In this document: positions 11,719 to 23,365 of the stretch, one piece after another | Numbering within the stretch: position 1 is the stretch's first letter | Layout: every line of letters starts with the position of its first letter | From: Trichuris trichiura | Taxonomy: Eukaryota; Nematoda; Enoplea; Trichinellida; Trichuridae | Length of the DNA stretch: 64,000 bases | Assembly (NCBI GenBank): GCA_037903355.1 | Contig: JBAJFE010000014.1 | Location: forward strand, 6,634,001-6,698,000 | Reading direction: 5' to 3' | The notes under the pieces: model-generated | Seen by the model: the letters and a program-made list of their open reading frames with translations, nothing else | Told to the model about the DNA's origin: nothing | Database searches by the model: none | Position numbers and translations under genes: made by a program

Positions 11719-12200
11719 CCCTTAATTTTCTAATCACTGTTAATGTGGAAGCGGCGTCGGCGAATTCGGGCGCTGTGTTTCGCTGGTTGTTGGTCAGGTG
11801 GTTCTGGCATCATTGGTATGACTACCATTTCGGTCACCACGGTCATTGTTGTTAAGCCCACCTGTTATTCTTCGGGAGCCTCAGAGAGTGCTTCTAAATC
11901 AGGTAGTGTCATGCCGGCATCTGTCTCTGCCAAGGGCATGTTTTGGCCTTCCCTGTCTGGCGCCAGTGTGGGGTCCAGATCTCTGGCGTCTGCGCTGCTC
12001 AGGACGCGCTCACCAACCGTGGAGCTCTCACTAGAGACACAATCCTGAAGCAGACAATGCCGAGGCCAGAGCCTCCTTGTCGAACGGCGCCGGACTGCTT
12101 GGGCTTGTGTTGCTCTGCGCTTAGAGGCGGGCTGATGTAGGGGTCGCGGTTCTATACTGGTGCCAGTCATAATGCCTGCGGGCTCCCTGCTCCAATCTGC
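11719..12200 (-). pseudogene. Ty3/gypsy pol C-terminal remnant
   Basis: The minus frame from 12170 contains RRSTRRLWP, resembling the basic 'RRSTR..PP' tail at the end of gypsy polyproteins, followed by an acidic low-complexity stretch. It stops before a PPT-like tract and a TG-starting LTR, the usual order at a gypsy 3' end. Reverse transcriptase and integrase are absent: the Copia element begins where they should be (about 12200-12240). The assignment rests on this motif and the layout. Confidence 0.5.
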
Positions 12201-12237
12201 AATGGGACCACTGACATCGCCGTCGTCATCGGCATTA

Positions 12238-12917
12238 TGCGTCTAAGAGCTGTTCTCATTCGAGATGATCTGTGGAAAGTCGTTTCCTCCCCTAAACCTG
12301 AAGTTGCCACGGATGCTTGGCGACAGCAAGATAATAAAGCTATGGCTTTGATTACGCTGTCGGTAGAGGACAGTTAACTGCTGCATATCGCAAGTTGCGA
12401 TACAGCGTTCGAAATGTGGGAGAAGCTCGAAAAGCAGTACGCGAGGTCTAGTTTTGGCAGTCAGCTATACCTGAGACGAAAGCTGTATGGTATACGCTTT
12501 ACGTCAGGCACGATGCAGGTGCACATCAACTCCATGCTGGAGGTAGTTGAACTGCTACGAGGTGCCGGTACGGTGATAAGTACCGATGAATTGGTTGCCG
12601 TTTTGTTATGCAGCCTCCCGGAAACATATTCAGGATTAGTCACCGCCCTCGAAGGGCGTGACGAGGCTGATCTGACGGTCGAGTATGTTACTGGCAAGTT
12701 GCTGGACGAGTACCAGCGACGCTTGGAAAATAGCAGAAAGGGCGAAGACGGCGGATTTGCATTCCGCATATCGTCAAGAAACGGCAGCTAAGTAGGAAAA
12801 TGGAAGGCTGGTAGGCCGCAATGGAGGGAGGACCGTGAATGTTTCTTTTGCAAGAAACGAGGCCATTTCAAAGCGGACTGTAGAGCTTTCAAGAAGACGC
12901 AAGTAAAGAGAGAATGA
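12238..12917 (+). pseudogene. Copia Gag (UBN2-type) with CCHC knuckle, interrupted
   Basis: From about 12238 the frame encodes the Copia Gag helix region: DDLWKVV, then AWRQQDNKAMALI, FEMWEKLEKQY, and LPETY..LVTALE typical of UBN2-type Gag. A CCHC knuckle CFFCKKRGHFKADC lies at about 12839-12880. In-frame stops are TAA at 12375-12377, TAA at 12789-12791 and TGA at 12915-12917; the frame otherwise continues directly into the protease. The start is lost at the junction with the gypsy remnant. Confidence 0.85.
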
Positions 12918-12965
12918 GCCTGCAATGAAAAAGGCTTTGCTGAGGCAAAGGACGTTTCCTTCACA

Positions 12966-14057
12966 ATGAAAGAAGGGGGTTATACATCGACTAATGGTCA
13001 GTGGTTTATTGATTCAGGAGCATCAAGCCATATGACCAGTGATTACTCATTTTTCAAATCGCTGCGGTTCTATAAGCAGCTGGTTTACTTGGCGGACGGA
13101 ACGTCGGTCTATACGGATGGTATAGGAGAAGGCTGCTTGCGCTGTAAGCTAAGTGGAGGCAGAGTGCAATCGATACAGCTAAAGAATGTTCTGTATGTAC
13201 CCGCAGTTAAAGGTAACCTTTTGTCAGTTACACAAATGACGAATCACGGATTCTGCGTCGTATTCGACGAAGTGAAGTGGGTCGTGTCACGACAGTTTAA
13301 AACGATAGCAAAGGCAGAACGGAAAGGAAGCCTTTACAAGCTGGATTGTACTGTCGAGCAGCACTCTGCGAGAGTAGCCACTGCTCCGATTGACATGCAA
13401 TTGTGGCATCGCCGACTGGGTCATCGAGATCCTATTGCTATCAGAAGATTGTGCACGAAAAACCTAACAAGAGGAATCACGGTGAAGTCGAACTGTTATT
13501 CAAAGGAGGTAAGAAGGGCAGCAAAACCGCTGGAATTAGTCCACAGAGACTTATGCGGGCCCAAGCCTACAGAAACGCCAAGTCGCAGCGTGAATCGGAA
13601 AACTGGTCGCACATGGATTGGCCGCTCAGTTAAAGTGATGGGAACCGTCCATCGGGAACAGAGTGAAGCCACCAAGGACCAAGAAGGGGCGCCGAGAAAG
13701 GAAACAAGAGGCCTACCGCCAGAAACTTGCACGAAGTTAAAGCCTAACCGGTTATCCAAGAATGCGCCCGACATTATGGAGAAACTGAATTCGTCTGAAC
13801 AGGGCAAGTTGACCCCGCCAAAGGCTAAAGCGCCAGTAAGACGTTCGGAAAGAATAAACAAAGGCGTCCCACCAAGGAGGACATGCTATCAGGTGCAGGC
13901 GGAAAGCAACAAGGAACCAAAATCGTGGGATCAAGTGACCAGTCTCCCGGCCGAAGAGAAGAAGCGATGGTTGATCGCGGCAGAAGAGGAGATGAAATCT
14001 CTTAAAAATTACAACGTTTGGCAACTGGTTAATTACCGCGCGGAAAGACACCAGTGA
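12966..14057 (+). pseudogene. Copia protease and pre-integrase; integrase core deleted
   Basis: The aspartic protease motif is WFIDSGASSHMT near 13002. The pre-integrase region has LWHRRLGH near 13401. After LELVHRDLCGP (about 13530-13560), where integrase starts, the sequence jumps to the basic linker and then to KSLKNYNVWQLV at the reverse-transcriptase entry. The DDE core residues are therefore missing. A frameshift near 14033 moves the RT start into another frame. Confidence 0.85.
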
Positions 14058-15464
14058 GTGCTAAATGGGTGTTCAAAGCAAAGCTTGACTCAGCGGTACA
14101 AATACATACGTACAAGGCAAGATTAGTCGCGAGAGGATTCTCGCAGAAGTATGGACGAGATTACGATGAAACGTACGCCCCAGTCGTGAAACATAAAAAC
14201 TGTTCGGGCGCTGTTTGCGGTCGCGGCCGCACGAAATCTCCACGTGCGCCATTTAGACGTCAAGTGTGCCTATATTAATGGAGATTTAAAGGAAGAGGTT
14301 TACATGGAACAACCGCAAGGTTTTGTTAAAAAAGGTGAAGAGGACAAGGTGCTCCTGTTGAGAAAAAGCATTTATGGACTGAAGCAGTCAGCTAGATGTT
14401 GGAACAAGAAAGCTACCGAAGCGTTGAAGAAACTTGGATTCACCCAAAGTCAAGCGGATCACTGCCTGTTCATGAAAAGGGAAGAAAGCAGCCAAACAAC
14501 TTATGTCCTCCTGTACGTGGATGATCTTCTCGTAGCAGCATCCTCACCGATGCTAACTAGCAAAGTGGGGAAACAGATGAACGCGTTCTTCCATACCAAA
14601 GATCTAGGCGAGATTGCCTATTACCTTGGCATCGAGGTGAAACGCGAAAAAGATGGATCCTTCCTCTTGAGCCAGAAGCGGAAGATTGCCGAGCTACTAA
14701 GCGAGCATGGCATGCTGGACAGTAAACCAGTGGCAACACCTGTGGAGACATGCTATCTAGACAGCATGCTAGAAAAGAGCCACCAGCTACCTACCAACAC
14801 CGTATATCGGCAGGTAATTGGTTCTTTACTCTAACTGGCCACTGTCTCCAGGCCAAACATTGCTGTGGCAGTGGGACTGTTGAGTAGACATGTTGAGCAA
14901 CCCACTGAACGTGACTGGAAGACCGTGAAACGTGTCCTGCGGTATTTAGCAGGCACAACTGACCTAAAATTGAGGCTTTCGGGAGAAAAGAAGCTAAACC
15001 TACAGTGTTTTGTGGACTCTGATTGGGCTGGTGACAAAACAGACCGGAAGTTCACCAGTGGCTACATAATCAAACTCGGCGACAGTACTGTGGCCTGGTC
15101 AAGTCAGAAACAGTCTGTCGTTGCTCTCTCCTCAACCGAAGCTGAATACATAGCTGCATCCCAAGCGTGTAGAGAGTTGTTATGGTTCCGACAACTGCTC
15201 AAAGAAATGGGGATACCCCAAACGGATCCAGCATTGGTTTATGAAGATAACCAAAGATGTATTCAGCTAATAGAATCGGACTGCAGTGGCGCACAGACAA
15301 AACATATTGACGTGCGCTACCACATACTCCGTAGCTTGCGGGAAAAGGGAGTCATTAAACTGCATTATTGTCCGACTGAGGAAATGATAGCAGACGTACT
15401 GACGAAGCCGCTCAGCAAAGAACGTTTCACAAAGTTCACTGAGCGGCTGGGCATGCACAAGTGA
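14054..15464 (+). pseudogene. Copia reverse transcriptase and RNase H
   Basis: The RT motifs are [32 protein letters not shown] and the catalytic LYVDDLLVA (near 14512). A frameshift falls in a five-A run near 14190, so RT passes from the 14054 frame to the 14244 frame. A TAA at 14832-14834 interrupts GSLL-LATVSRPN. RNase H has FVDSDWAGD (15012), ALSSTEAEYIA and, near the end, ADVLTKPL. The reading ends at 15464, 40 bp before the 3' LTR. Confidence 0.9.
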
Positions 15465-15504
15465 GTGCTGAAGAAGCCTGCGACATGTGTCCGGCGAGAA
15501 GGGG

Positions 15505-15865
15505 TGTTGGAGTTGTTGCGCCAGACACCTGTCTGACAGATAAGAGCAGAGGTGTTAATGGACGTCGGTCACTACCAAAGGCGGGATTAACGATGATGGA
15601 TGGTGTCCATAGTTGGCCACTCTGTGACCCGTCTAATGTCGTTAATCCAAGGCCGTGAGAACAACGACGTCTGGGAGCTGTCTAGACGCTCACTATTTAA
15701 AGCCCTCCCGCTCACCTCAGTTCGTCTCTCTCTCCCTCCTTCTCGCTGATTTCTGTCACCTCCCGTATATCGCAAGCTCGTTCTACCATCACTTTACCAT
15801 TTTACTGTATAACCAATAAAAGCTATTTCCATCATGCTTGACTTAGAAGGCGCAACCTTCCAACA
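15505..15865 (+). repeat. Copia 3' LTR (361 bp)
   Basis: It starts TGTTGG after the purine tract GAGAAGGGG (15497-15504, likely PPT) and ends CCAACA, a perfect 6-bp terminal inversion. It holds a TATTTAAAG box near 15690 and AATAAA at 15815-15820, plausible promoter and polyadenylation signals. Confidence 0.8.
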
Positions 15866-15912
15866 ATTCGATATTCCCAACGGTACACAACAATACGAAC
15901 TCCGTCAACGAC

Positions 15913-15946
<34 letters not shown>

Positions 15947-16441
15947 CAGACGCCACCGCACGTCCCAAACGCTCTAGCCAACTGCTCGTCACGCCCTCGC
16001 GATTCATGTCGTTGCAGCAGCCCACGCTCTCGGCACACCCTCCTGTCACCCCAAGCGGAAGCGCTCCCCCACGCTGCGCTTGTCAGTTCTTTCTCAGTAG
16101 AAGAATGGCAGATTCACGGCCAACCGGTGACCTGCCTCGCGCGACCCCCGTGGACATATGACCACCCACCTGTTTATTACAGTTCGTGTCGTCTGAGAAG
16201 AAGTGAAGGTTTGGACAACTCGTCGTAACTTGTATACTGTCTTCGTTGGGTGGAACCTCTCTCGTAACGACCGGGTTCGTTACAATATCGAGCGAAATTT
16301 TCATAGCGTAGTTGTCTCGCGTACGAAATCCCTTCCTCGTTGAAGCGCTTGTTGCGTATGCCAAAGGAAAGAAACTTAGCGGAAACACGATAAACAATTC
16401 CAATTGTTAGGTCTATAAAGACCGCACAATAAGAACACCAC
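15866..16441. other. Spacer between Copia and BEL/Pao; contains (GA)n microsatellite
   Basis: No coding family recognised. A GA-rich simple repeat lies at 15913-15945; the following ~150 bp are GC-rich compared with the surroundings. Confidence 0.5.
15913..15945. repeat. (GA)n microsatellite
   Basis: About 33 bp of AG dinucleotides with a single AAAG interruption. Confidence 0.95.
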
Positions 16442-16755
16442 TGTTACGGTTAGAGGACCGTGAGAAACTTGGATATCATTATCACCCCAGGTTTCCGCGC
16501 AGAAACCGCCGTTGTAGCACCTGGCAGATCAGAGGGCGCTGATTCCCAATAAAACATTCACACGAGGTCACTTTTGACAGATCTACGAGGTCACTGAGGC
16601 TTGACTGATCGGTCTGTCAGTAATCCGTCTTGAGCTCGTTTCACCTCAATTGTACTACCAGTATATAAGCGATGAATGTTATACTAATAATCCCTTTTTG
16701 TTTACTGTACCTCAAAAACACGCTGAGTCTGGTTACTAACACTTCATCCGCAACA
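16442..16755 (+). repeat. BEL/Pao 5' LTR
   Basis: It begins TGTTACGG and ends AACA. AATAAA at 16548-16553 and TATATAA at 16662-16668 are candidate signals. It is followed by 'aattggtcctctgagccgg', which may hold the primer-binding site. Confidence 0.9.
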
Positions 16756-16824
16756 AATTGGTCCTCTGAGCCGGATCGCTGGTGATCCTTTTTTTCTGCT
16801 GACGTTCTGCCGTGCCAAGTAAGC

Positions 16825-18167
16825 ATGGAGCAGTTGAAGAGGTCCCGAGCAGAACTGAAGTCTCGTGTGGCTTACTTGAAACGCGAACTACTGGATGCGA
16901 TTGAGTCTGAGAAGAAACCGTCGCTTGTGGAGGACTTGGAAAGGTCGCTCACAGAATACATGAACGAAGCGAACGATGTTCAGGAAAAGATTGAACAGTT
17001 ACTGGCCAACGAAGACCAGTTAAAGGAAGAACTCGGTTCCTGAATGCGCTTTGATGGTGAAGTCCGTGAGCTACGTGTCCAAGCGAGGGACTATGTCTCA
17101 AGATCAATCAACACTACACTGGAGAATAAGTGACGTCGTTCTGCAGGCAAACGCAGGGTTCGGACCGCTTTTGCCAAAGTGGAGTCTGCCAAAATTTAGT
17201 GGGAACTTGTTGGAGTTCACTTCATTTTGGGATCAGTTCGAGGCTAGTGTGCATAGCAGACAGGAACTGAGCGACGTTACTAAACTGGTGTACCTCCTGC
17301 ATTGACTGGCAATGCATCGAAAGCGGTTGAAGGTTTCAGCGTTACGAACGTGAACTACCCGATGGTAGTCGAGATACTAAAGGTCGATTTGGGCGCCCAC
17401 GCGCAATAGTGGAAGCTCACGTCAAAAGTCTGTTGGCTATAAGCAAATGTGATCACTGCGCGAATGCTTCAGAACTGCGTAAATTCCACGATCAGATCAG
17501 CCTGCACATTAGAGCGCTGGTTGCACTAGGGCGCGACCCAGCGAAGAATGAACTCTCAGCAGCAGAGATCTTGCTGACAGCCTTCAAGGAAAGACTCCCT
17601 GAGAGACTGCAAAAGGCGTGGGAAGAACGACTTTCCTCTGCTGTAGGGGAAAAGGCTTCTTTGGATATGTTCTTCCAGTTCCTATTGACTCAGGTGGAGG
17701 TTGAGGAAGCTGTTGACAGTGGCAACAGGCGACGCAAAGCAGTGAAAAACGGTTCGCCTCCACGGAGGCTATACTCCGCAGCTGCGCTGATAGCAGAGGA
17801 CGACGGGGTCAAATCCTGCGCATTGTGCCACAAAGGGCACAGAACAGCCACCTGCCCAACGCTCTTAACAGCGTCAGTTGAAGATAGATGGAAGGTGGTA
17901 CGTAAAGGTCACTTATGCTTTATTTGTCTAAACGCAGGACATCGTTCGCTGAAATGTCCATCCAGAAAAGCCTGTTTAATACAGCAGTGCCAACGCTTTC
18001 ATCACCCGCTGCTGCACACGGACATCGACGCTAGACAGGTCAAATTTGGACTTGTTCGGCAAAGACAAAGGTCTACAACCTGGCTGCAAACTGCTATAGC
18101 TAAGCTTTGTTGTCCCAATGGCAACATGGCTATAGTAACGTGCGTATTCGATGCAGGATCACAATGA
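16825..18167 (+). pseudogene. BEL/Pao Gag and protease start, interrupted
   Basis: It opens with a charged coiled-coil-like stretch (16825-17040), ended by TGA at 17041. The Pao Gag phrase LPKFSGNLLEFTSFWDQFEA follows near 17190, broken by TGA at 17303 and a frame change. The core continues at 17409, with knuckles CALCHKGHRTATC and CFICLNAGHRSLKC (about 17817-17980). The protease active site reads FDAGSQ, then TGA at 18165 where SF continues; DSGSQ or DTGSQ is usual, so the site is altered as well as truncated. Confidence 0.9.
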
Positions 18168-19728
18168 TCCTTCATTCGAAAACAGCTAGCAGATGATTTG
18201 GGGCTTCAGGGACAGATGGAAGCCATACGCATAGCCACGTTTGGAAAGACTAGCGGGGCACTTGAAAGAGCGCGAAAAGTGCCCTTCACGTTGAAGGCGA
18301 TAAACAGCAGAAACGACACTGGTCAATGGATGCAAGCCCTATGTGTTCGTCCCATCTGCTCGGCACTGGAACCGCAACCACTTCTGCGGAAAGGGTGGTC
18401 ACATATACATGGCCTAAATCTGGCAGACAAGTTCCCACGCGCAAGCTCAGAAGTAGATGTTTTAGTTGGACTTGACCACTACTACGATTTTAGGCGAAAT
18501 GCAGTTCGGCAAGGTAGGAACAATGAGCTGATCAGTCCAGTCGAAGCTAGGTTGGATCTTGTGCGGTAAAGTGGGAAAAGGCCCAGCATATGGGAAGACC
18601 ACAGCACTACAGGTTACCTTAGAGGAGCCGACTGAGGCGATGCTAAAAAGATTTTGGCAGCTGGATGCCATTGGTGTGTCAGAGAACGAAGATTCTACGG
18701 AGAAACCGTCGATAGTAATGGAAGCGTTTCAAAAATCTGTCGTCTTTGATGGAGAACGATATACAGTGAAACTTCCATGGAAGGTAGAGAAGAACCTACC
18801 AAACAATCTCCACTTAGCGCAGCAGCGTCTGGAACAGACGGAAAGGCGGTTGCTCAAAAGAGATAAAGAAGCTACGGCGTATTTAAGTGCCATGAAGGAA
18901 TACGTCGTGAATGATTGGGTGGAGGAAGCTTCAAAGAAGATAGCTAACGAAGGTGAGTTGTGGTACTTGCCTCACCACTTGCCTCACCATGCAGTGGTAA
19001 GAAGCGACAAGACCACTACACAATGTCGATTCGTCTTCGACGGTTTAGTGAGTTTCCGTGGCGTCTCACTGAATGATCAGCTGGAAGCAGGCCCAGCATT
19101 GCAGAGAGACTTAGTCGGAATACTGATCCGATTTCGACGGTACCGATTTGGAATACAAGCTGACGTACAGAAAATGTTCATGCAAATCAGGCTGCATGAC
19201 GAAGACTGAGACGTAGTTCAGTTTTTATGGCGCAATCTGGAAGTTGATCGTGAACCAACCATTTACCGGTTCAAAAGGGTTTGTTTTGGACTGAAATGCT
19301 CCCCATTTCTAGCGCTGGCCGTCATTAGACATCATGCTCTGCTGAATGGTGGAAAGTTCGCCCAAGCTGCAACAGGAATTCTCGATAATATGTACGTCGA
19401 CGATTTAGTCACCAGCTATGACAGTGCGAAGGACGCGACAGCACTGGTTCACGATCTAGTGGAACTGATACAACAAGGAGGGTTTAAGCTCACAAAGTGG
19501 GCCACCAGTTGCTCACTGCTAAACGATATGGTCGAAAAAGATTCCTCTGAAAGCGAAGCAGGAAAAATGCTCAACACTTTAGGATTGTGGTGGGACTGTT
19601 CACATGATTTAATGGCCGTTAAGGCACCTCAATTGAATGCGCGGTCACTGGACACGAAAAGGCAACTACTAACAGCGCTCGCACACGAGTGTTTGATCCA
19701 CTCGGCTGGTTGGCACCATTCACGGTAA
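18168..19728 (+). pseudogene. BEL/Pao protease C-term and reverse transcriptase
   Basis: Reading resumes after the stop with FIRKQLADDLGL; VLVGLDHYYDF matches the region between protease and RT in Pao elements. RT follows with QCRFVFDG, IQADVQKMFMQI and, after a TGA at 19207, CFGLKCSPFLA and the catalytic MYVDDLV at 19390. Frames change near 18560, and the 19390 frame ends in TAA at 19726. Confidence 0.9.
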
Positions 19729-19838
19729 TCGCCAAGATTCTAATGCAGAAGTTGTGGACACGTAGTATACAATGAGATGAAGTAATCCCAAAGGATATCT
19801 CAGCAAGCTGGATTAGCTGGAAGAGGCAGTGCACTCTG

Positions 19839-20783
19839 GTGATGGAAGTTAAAATGCAGAGGTCGCTCAGAATACTTCCTAAAGACAGGCGGGAGCAGGT
19901 ACAATTGCGTACGTTTTGTGATGCTTCCGAAGTGGCCTACGGAGTAGTTGTATACCTGAAGGTGAAAAGAGAAAACGGTAAGTATTTCACGAACATTATA
20001 ATGTCGAAATCCAGGGTAGCGCCAGTAAAGAGAGTCACTTTACTGAAACTGGAGCTGTTAGGGACGCTCATGGGAGCTCGGCTGACTAGCTTTGTAAGAA
20101 GTCAACTGAAAATACCGGTAGATTCGACATTTTATTGGAGTGACAGCGAAATTGTCTTGGCATGGATTAAAGGTGCTTCCAGCAACTGGAAGCAGTTCGT
20201 TCGGAACCGTGTGGAGGAAATCCACCAGCTAAGTGAATCTATGCAGTGGAGATACTGTCCAACGAAACATAATCAGGCAGATCTGTTGAGCCGTGGACGC
20301 ACGATAAAGAAATTGAAGGAAGAAGCCACCTGGTGGCACAGGCCTTCGTGGCTAAGGAAAGAAGTCATGTGGCCTAAACAGGTCATTAAAAGAAACGCGC
20401 CGAAAGAAATGCCACTCGTGAAACTACTGCAGGTGCGTTTGGATGATGTAGCAAGGGTAGTCTCCCTAGCTGAAAAGTACGGACGATTTGATCGCCTTAT
20501 CAGAATCACCGCTATGTGCTTGCGGTTTGCGAGCAACAGTAGGGTCCCCCTTCAATGTCGTCAGTTCGGGCCTTTAACAGCTATAGAGCTAAGAAACTCT
20601 CAAATGACTTGGTATCGGCTCATACAAGCTGAGACTTTCTCGTCAGAAATAGCGCGTTTAAGTTCTGGTCAAGAACTACCAAAAACCAGCGTGATTTTCC
20701 AATTGGATCCTTTTCTCGGAGAAGGCCATTTACTGCGAGTGGGAGGCCGAATTGAAAGGTTTGGATTGTCGTATGATGCCTGA
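19839..20783 (+). pseudogene. BEL/Pao RNase H
   Basis: Contains TFCDASEVAYGVVVYL, KLELLG..MGAR and the SDSEIVLAWI motif, followed by the connection WRYCPTKHNQADLLSRG, all typical of Pao RNase H. It ends at TGA 20781-20783 just before the integrase zinc finger. Confidence 0.9.
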
Positions 20784-21956
20784 CATCCTATCATCTTGCC
20801 CCACAAACATATGGTAGTGGACCTGCTTGTAAAAAACCAAAATGAAAAGCAAATGCACGCAGGGACAGAGCACACCTTAGCAACGCTGCGCCAGAACGTT
20901 TGGATACTGAAGGCCAGGAGTACGGTCAAGCGAATCGTGAGGGCATGTGTAATCTGCAAGCGGTTTTCATCAAGCCCATTTGCGCAGAAGATGGCATCGC
21001 TACCAGAAGAAAAGATTACTCAAGCATTTCCTTTCGAAAGAACGGGCGTTGACTTTGCCGGCCCCTTGTACGTCAAATATGGGAAATGCAGCAAAAAGGC
21101 CTATGTCTGCTTGTTTACATGCATGACCATACGAGCAGTGCATTTGGAATTGGTAATGAATATGTCGACTGACCAATTTCTATTAGCACTGCGACGTTTC
21201 GCAGCACGCCGCGGGAGACCATTCTTAATGCAATCAGACAATTTTACTACGTTTAAAACCGCAGATAAGGAAATTCAGCGGTTGTTCAGCGGTCGAAATC
21301 TGGACCAGATTAAAGAGAAGCTCTCATCTGAAGGCATTACGTGGAAATTTATTACGGCGAGAGCGCCGTGGACTGGCGGTTACTGGGACCGGCTGGTTCG
21401 GTCAGTAAAGATGGCCTTGCGAAAGGTGTTAGGCCATGCACTACTCACTGAAGCAGAGATGGGCACACTGTTGGCCGAAGTTGAGGCAAAGGTCAACGCT
21501 AGGCCGCTGACATTTGTAAGTGAAGATCCAAAAGACGTGAACGTGCTAACTCCGTTCCACTTTCTCATTGGAAGAGAACATCAGGAGTTTCTTGAGCAAA
21601 AACCAACACAGGGTGAGAGGGCTACCTACCCTCAAAGAGCCATTGAATTACGAGGCAGATGGAAGTACCAGCAAAGACTGGTTGCCCATTTCTGGAAACG
21701 GTGGCAAACAGAATACATTACCACACTGTCTATAAGGAAAAAATGGGGTGGAGTGAAACCGTCACCAATGGTGGGCGACATAGTGTTGGTGGCAGAGAAA
21801 AACCTGCCCAGAATACGTTGGGCAATGGGCAGGGTCTTTCAAGTTTTGCCAGGATCTGACGGTTTGGTGCGCAGCGTACGACTCAGAACCTCAAGGGGCG
21901 ACATTACCAGGCCCGTCGCAAAGGTCCACCTATTGGAACGAGGGTTGACTCTCTGA
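20784..21956 (+). pseudogene. BEL/Pao integrase with DUF5641-type tail
   Basis: The HHCC region runs from HAGTEHTLATLRQNVW to VRACVICKRF. The catalytic core has GVDFAGPLY and SDNFTTF (usually SDNGTNF); near 21375 GGYWDRLVRSVK shows aspartate (codon 21387-21389) where the family has the catalytic glutamate (GGxWERLV). The C-terminus has MVGDIVLV and TRPVAKVHLLE of the DUF5641 module. Although this is the longest intact frame in the element (20796-21956), the E-to-D change and altered SDN motif suggest an inactive enzyme. Confidence 0.92.
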
Positions 21957-21983
21957 CAAGCCCAACTGGCCGGGCGCCAGGGT

Positions 21984-22297
21984 TGTTACAGTTAGAGGAC
22001 CGTGAGAAACTTGGATATCATTATCACCCAAGGTTTCCGCGCAGAAACCGCCGTTGTAGCACCTGGCAGATCAAAGGGCGCTGATTCCCAATAAAATATT
22101 CACACGAAGTCACCTCTGACAGATCTACGAGGTCACTGAAGCTTGATTTACCGGTCTGTCAGTAATCCCTCTTGAACTCATTTCACCTCAAGTGTACTAC
22201 CAGTATATAAGCGATGAATGTTATACTAATAATCCCTTTTTGCTTACTGTACCTCAAAAACACGCTGAGTCTGTTTACTAACACTTCATCCGCAACA
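21984..22297 (+). repeat. BEL/Pao 3' LTR
   Basis: It starts TGTTACAG and ends AACA, co-linear with the 5' LTR with about 17 substitutions and no indels that I can see. It carries the same TATATAA and AATAAA signals. Confidence 0.9.
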
Positions 22298-23365
22298 ACG
22301 ACTTACTACCATTCCGTTTGTAGCCGACAATTCGACTTGTGCAGCCAATTTCTTCTAGTTGCCTGCACATCCCAAAGTGCTTTTGGAATGTTATAGCGAT
22401 TGCGTGAGAGTTTAGCGATACTAATTATTCGTTGCGAGTTGAAGGTGGCGAGGTTAGAGTATAATAAACGATTCCGTCGGTTGCACGTTGAAATGTTCAG
22501 TGCATTAACATTATCGGAAAGTCAGCAGAATGCAAGAGTTCGAAAAGTTTTGTTTGTAAAGCTTTGAAGGCGCATGAAGAAGAATTCAATGATAGAGAGG
22601 CTCTTGAGCAAGGAATTTACATTGTAAGTTGAGTTAGTAAGAATGCGATGCCTAGACTGTTCAAATAATACGCGAAATTGATATTTCGCTGTATTTGAGC
22701 GTAAATTGGCATTTCTAAAAAGTTGGAAACGAAGAAATACAGAAATCGTTCGTCAGGGAGCACCTGCGTCGTAAATTGTTAGCCGCACCAAATTCAATTG
22801 AATCTTTTACTTTATCAGTCTCATTCCTGGTTGCCAGCGGAACAAGATGTCTCCTGAAAGCTCTGCTGCAATAGGAAGTTTGTAATGCATTCCTTCCTTA
22901 CTGGGCGATTAAATGAAACGTTCGCTTGACAGTTATGTTTCTTTTTATTGACTTGAGGCTATTTCCAGTACAAGGATTACTTGACTGTTAGAAAGATATC
23001 CAAATCACTTCTTTGCATGTTTTCTTTTTTTCTTGAAAGGTGATTGTCTCTCATTAAGCTTCCTTAGGTTTATTGTTCGATCACGTAAAACTTGTACATT
23101 TTTAATGAATATTAACAACAGTGTTCCTATGTTTGCGAGTTATGTGCTCGTCTTTCCTTTCTCCATCTGGGGGGAAATAGACTCCTAAGAAAGGTTCTTA
23201 TGTTCTTCGCTGAACATGGGAAAAGATAGGCCAACTTACCTTACTAGGGGACCCTGGTAAAGCGCTAACCTTCAGTGTTTTCCGCTGCCTTGCCAATTCC
23301 TAAAGAATTATTCACTTTAGTGTTTCTTTCGTGCAGTGAAGACTTCTAAGATTGCATGAATCTCT
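22298..23365. other. Intergenic, nothing recognised
   Basis: From the BEL 3' end to the stop codon of the minus-strand lectin/EGF gene I find no conserved features. This stretch should include the 3' UTR of that gene. Confidence 0.5.

Larger units (their letters stand above)
12238..15865 (+). mobile_element. Ty1/Copia retrotransposon, 5'-truncated, with 3' LTR
   Basis: Domain order is Gag, CCHC knuckle, aspartic protease, pre-integrase, (integrase core lost), reverse transcriptase, RNase H, 3' LTR. That order, integrase before reverse transcriptase, defines Copia. No 5' LTR was found: the start abuts the gypsy remnant. The polyprotein has at least three early stops, two frameshifts and another stop at 14833, so the copy is dead. 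Confidence 0.9.
16442..22297 (+). mobile_element. BEL/Pao LTR retrotransposon, full length but degenerate (5.86 kb)
   Basis: Two 314-bp LTRs flank Gag with two knuckles, aspartic protease, RT, RNase H, integrase and a DUF5641-type C-terminus, the Pao order. Flanking pentamers ACCAC (16437-16441) and ACGAC (22298-22302) match at 4 of 5, in line with the 5-bp duplication of BEL elements. By eye the LTRs differ at about 17 of 314 positions, so this is not a recent insertion. The coding region has at least five stops and several frame changes. Confidence 0.95.

Noticed and set aside
11743..12048. Plus-strand open frames over the gypsy remnant
   Set aside because: They are antisense shadows of the gypsy pol tail, which has the recognisable RRSTRR motif on the minus strand.
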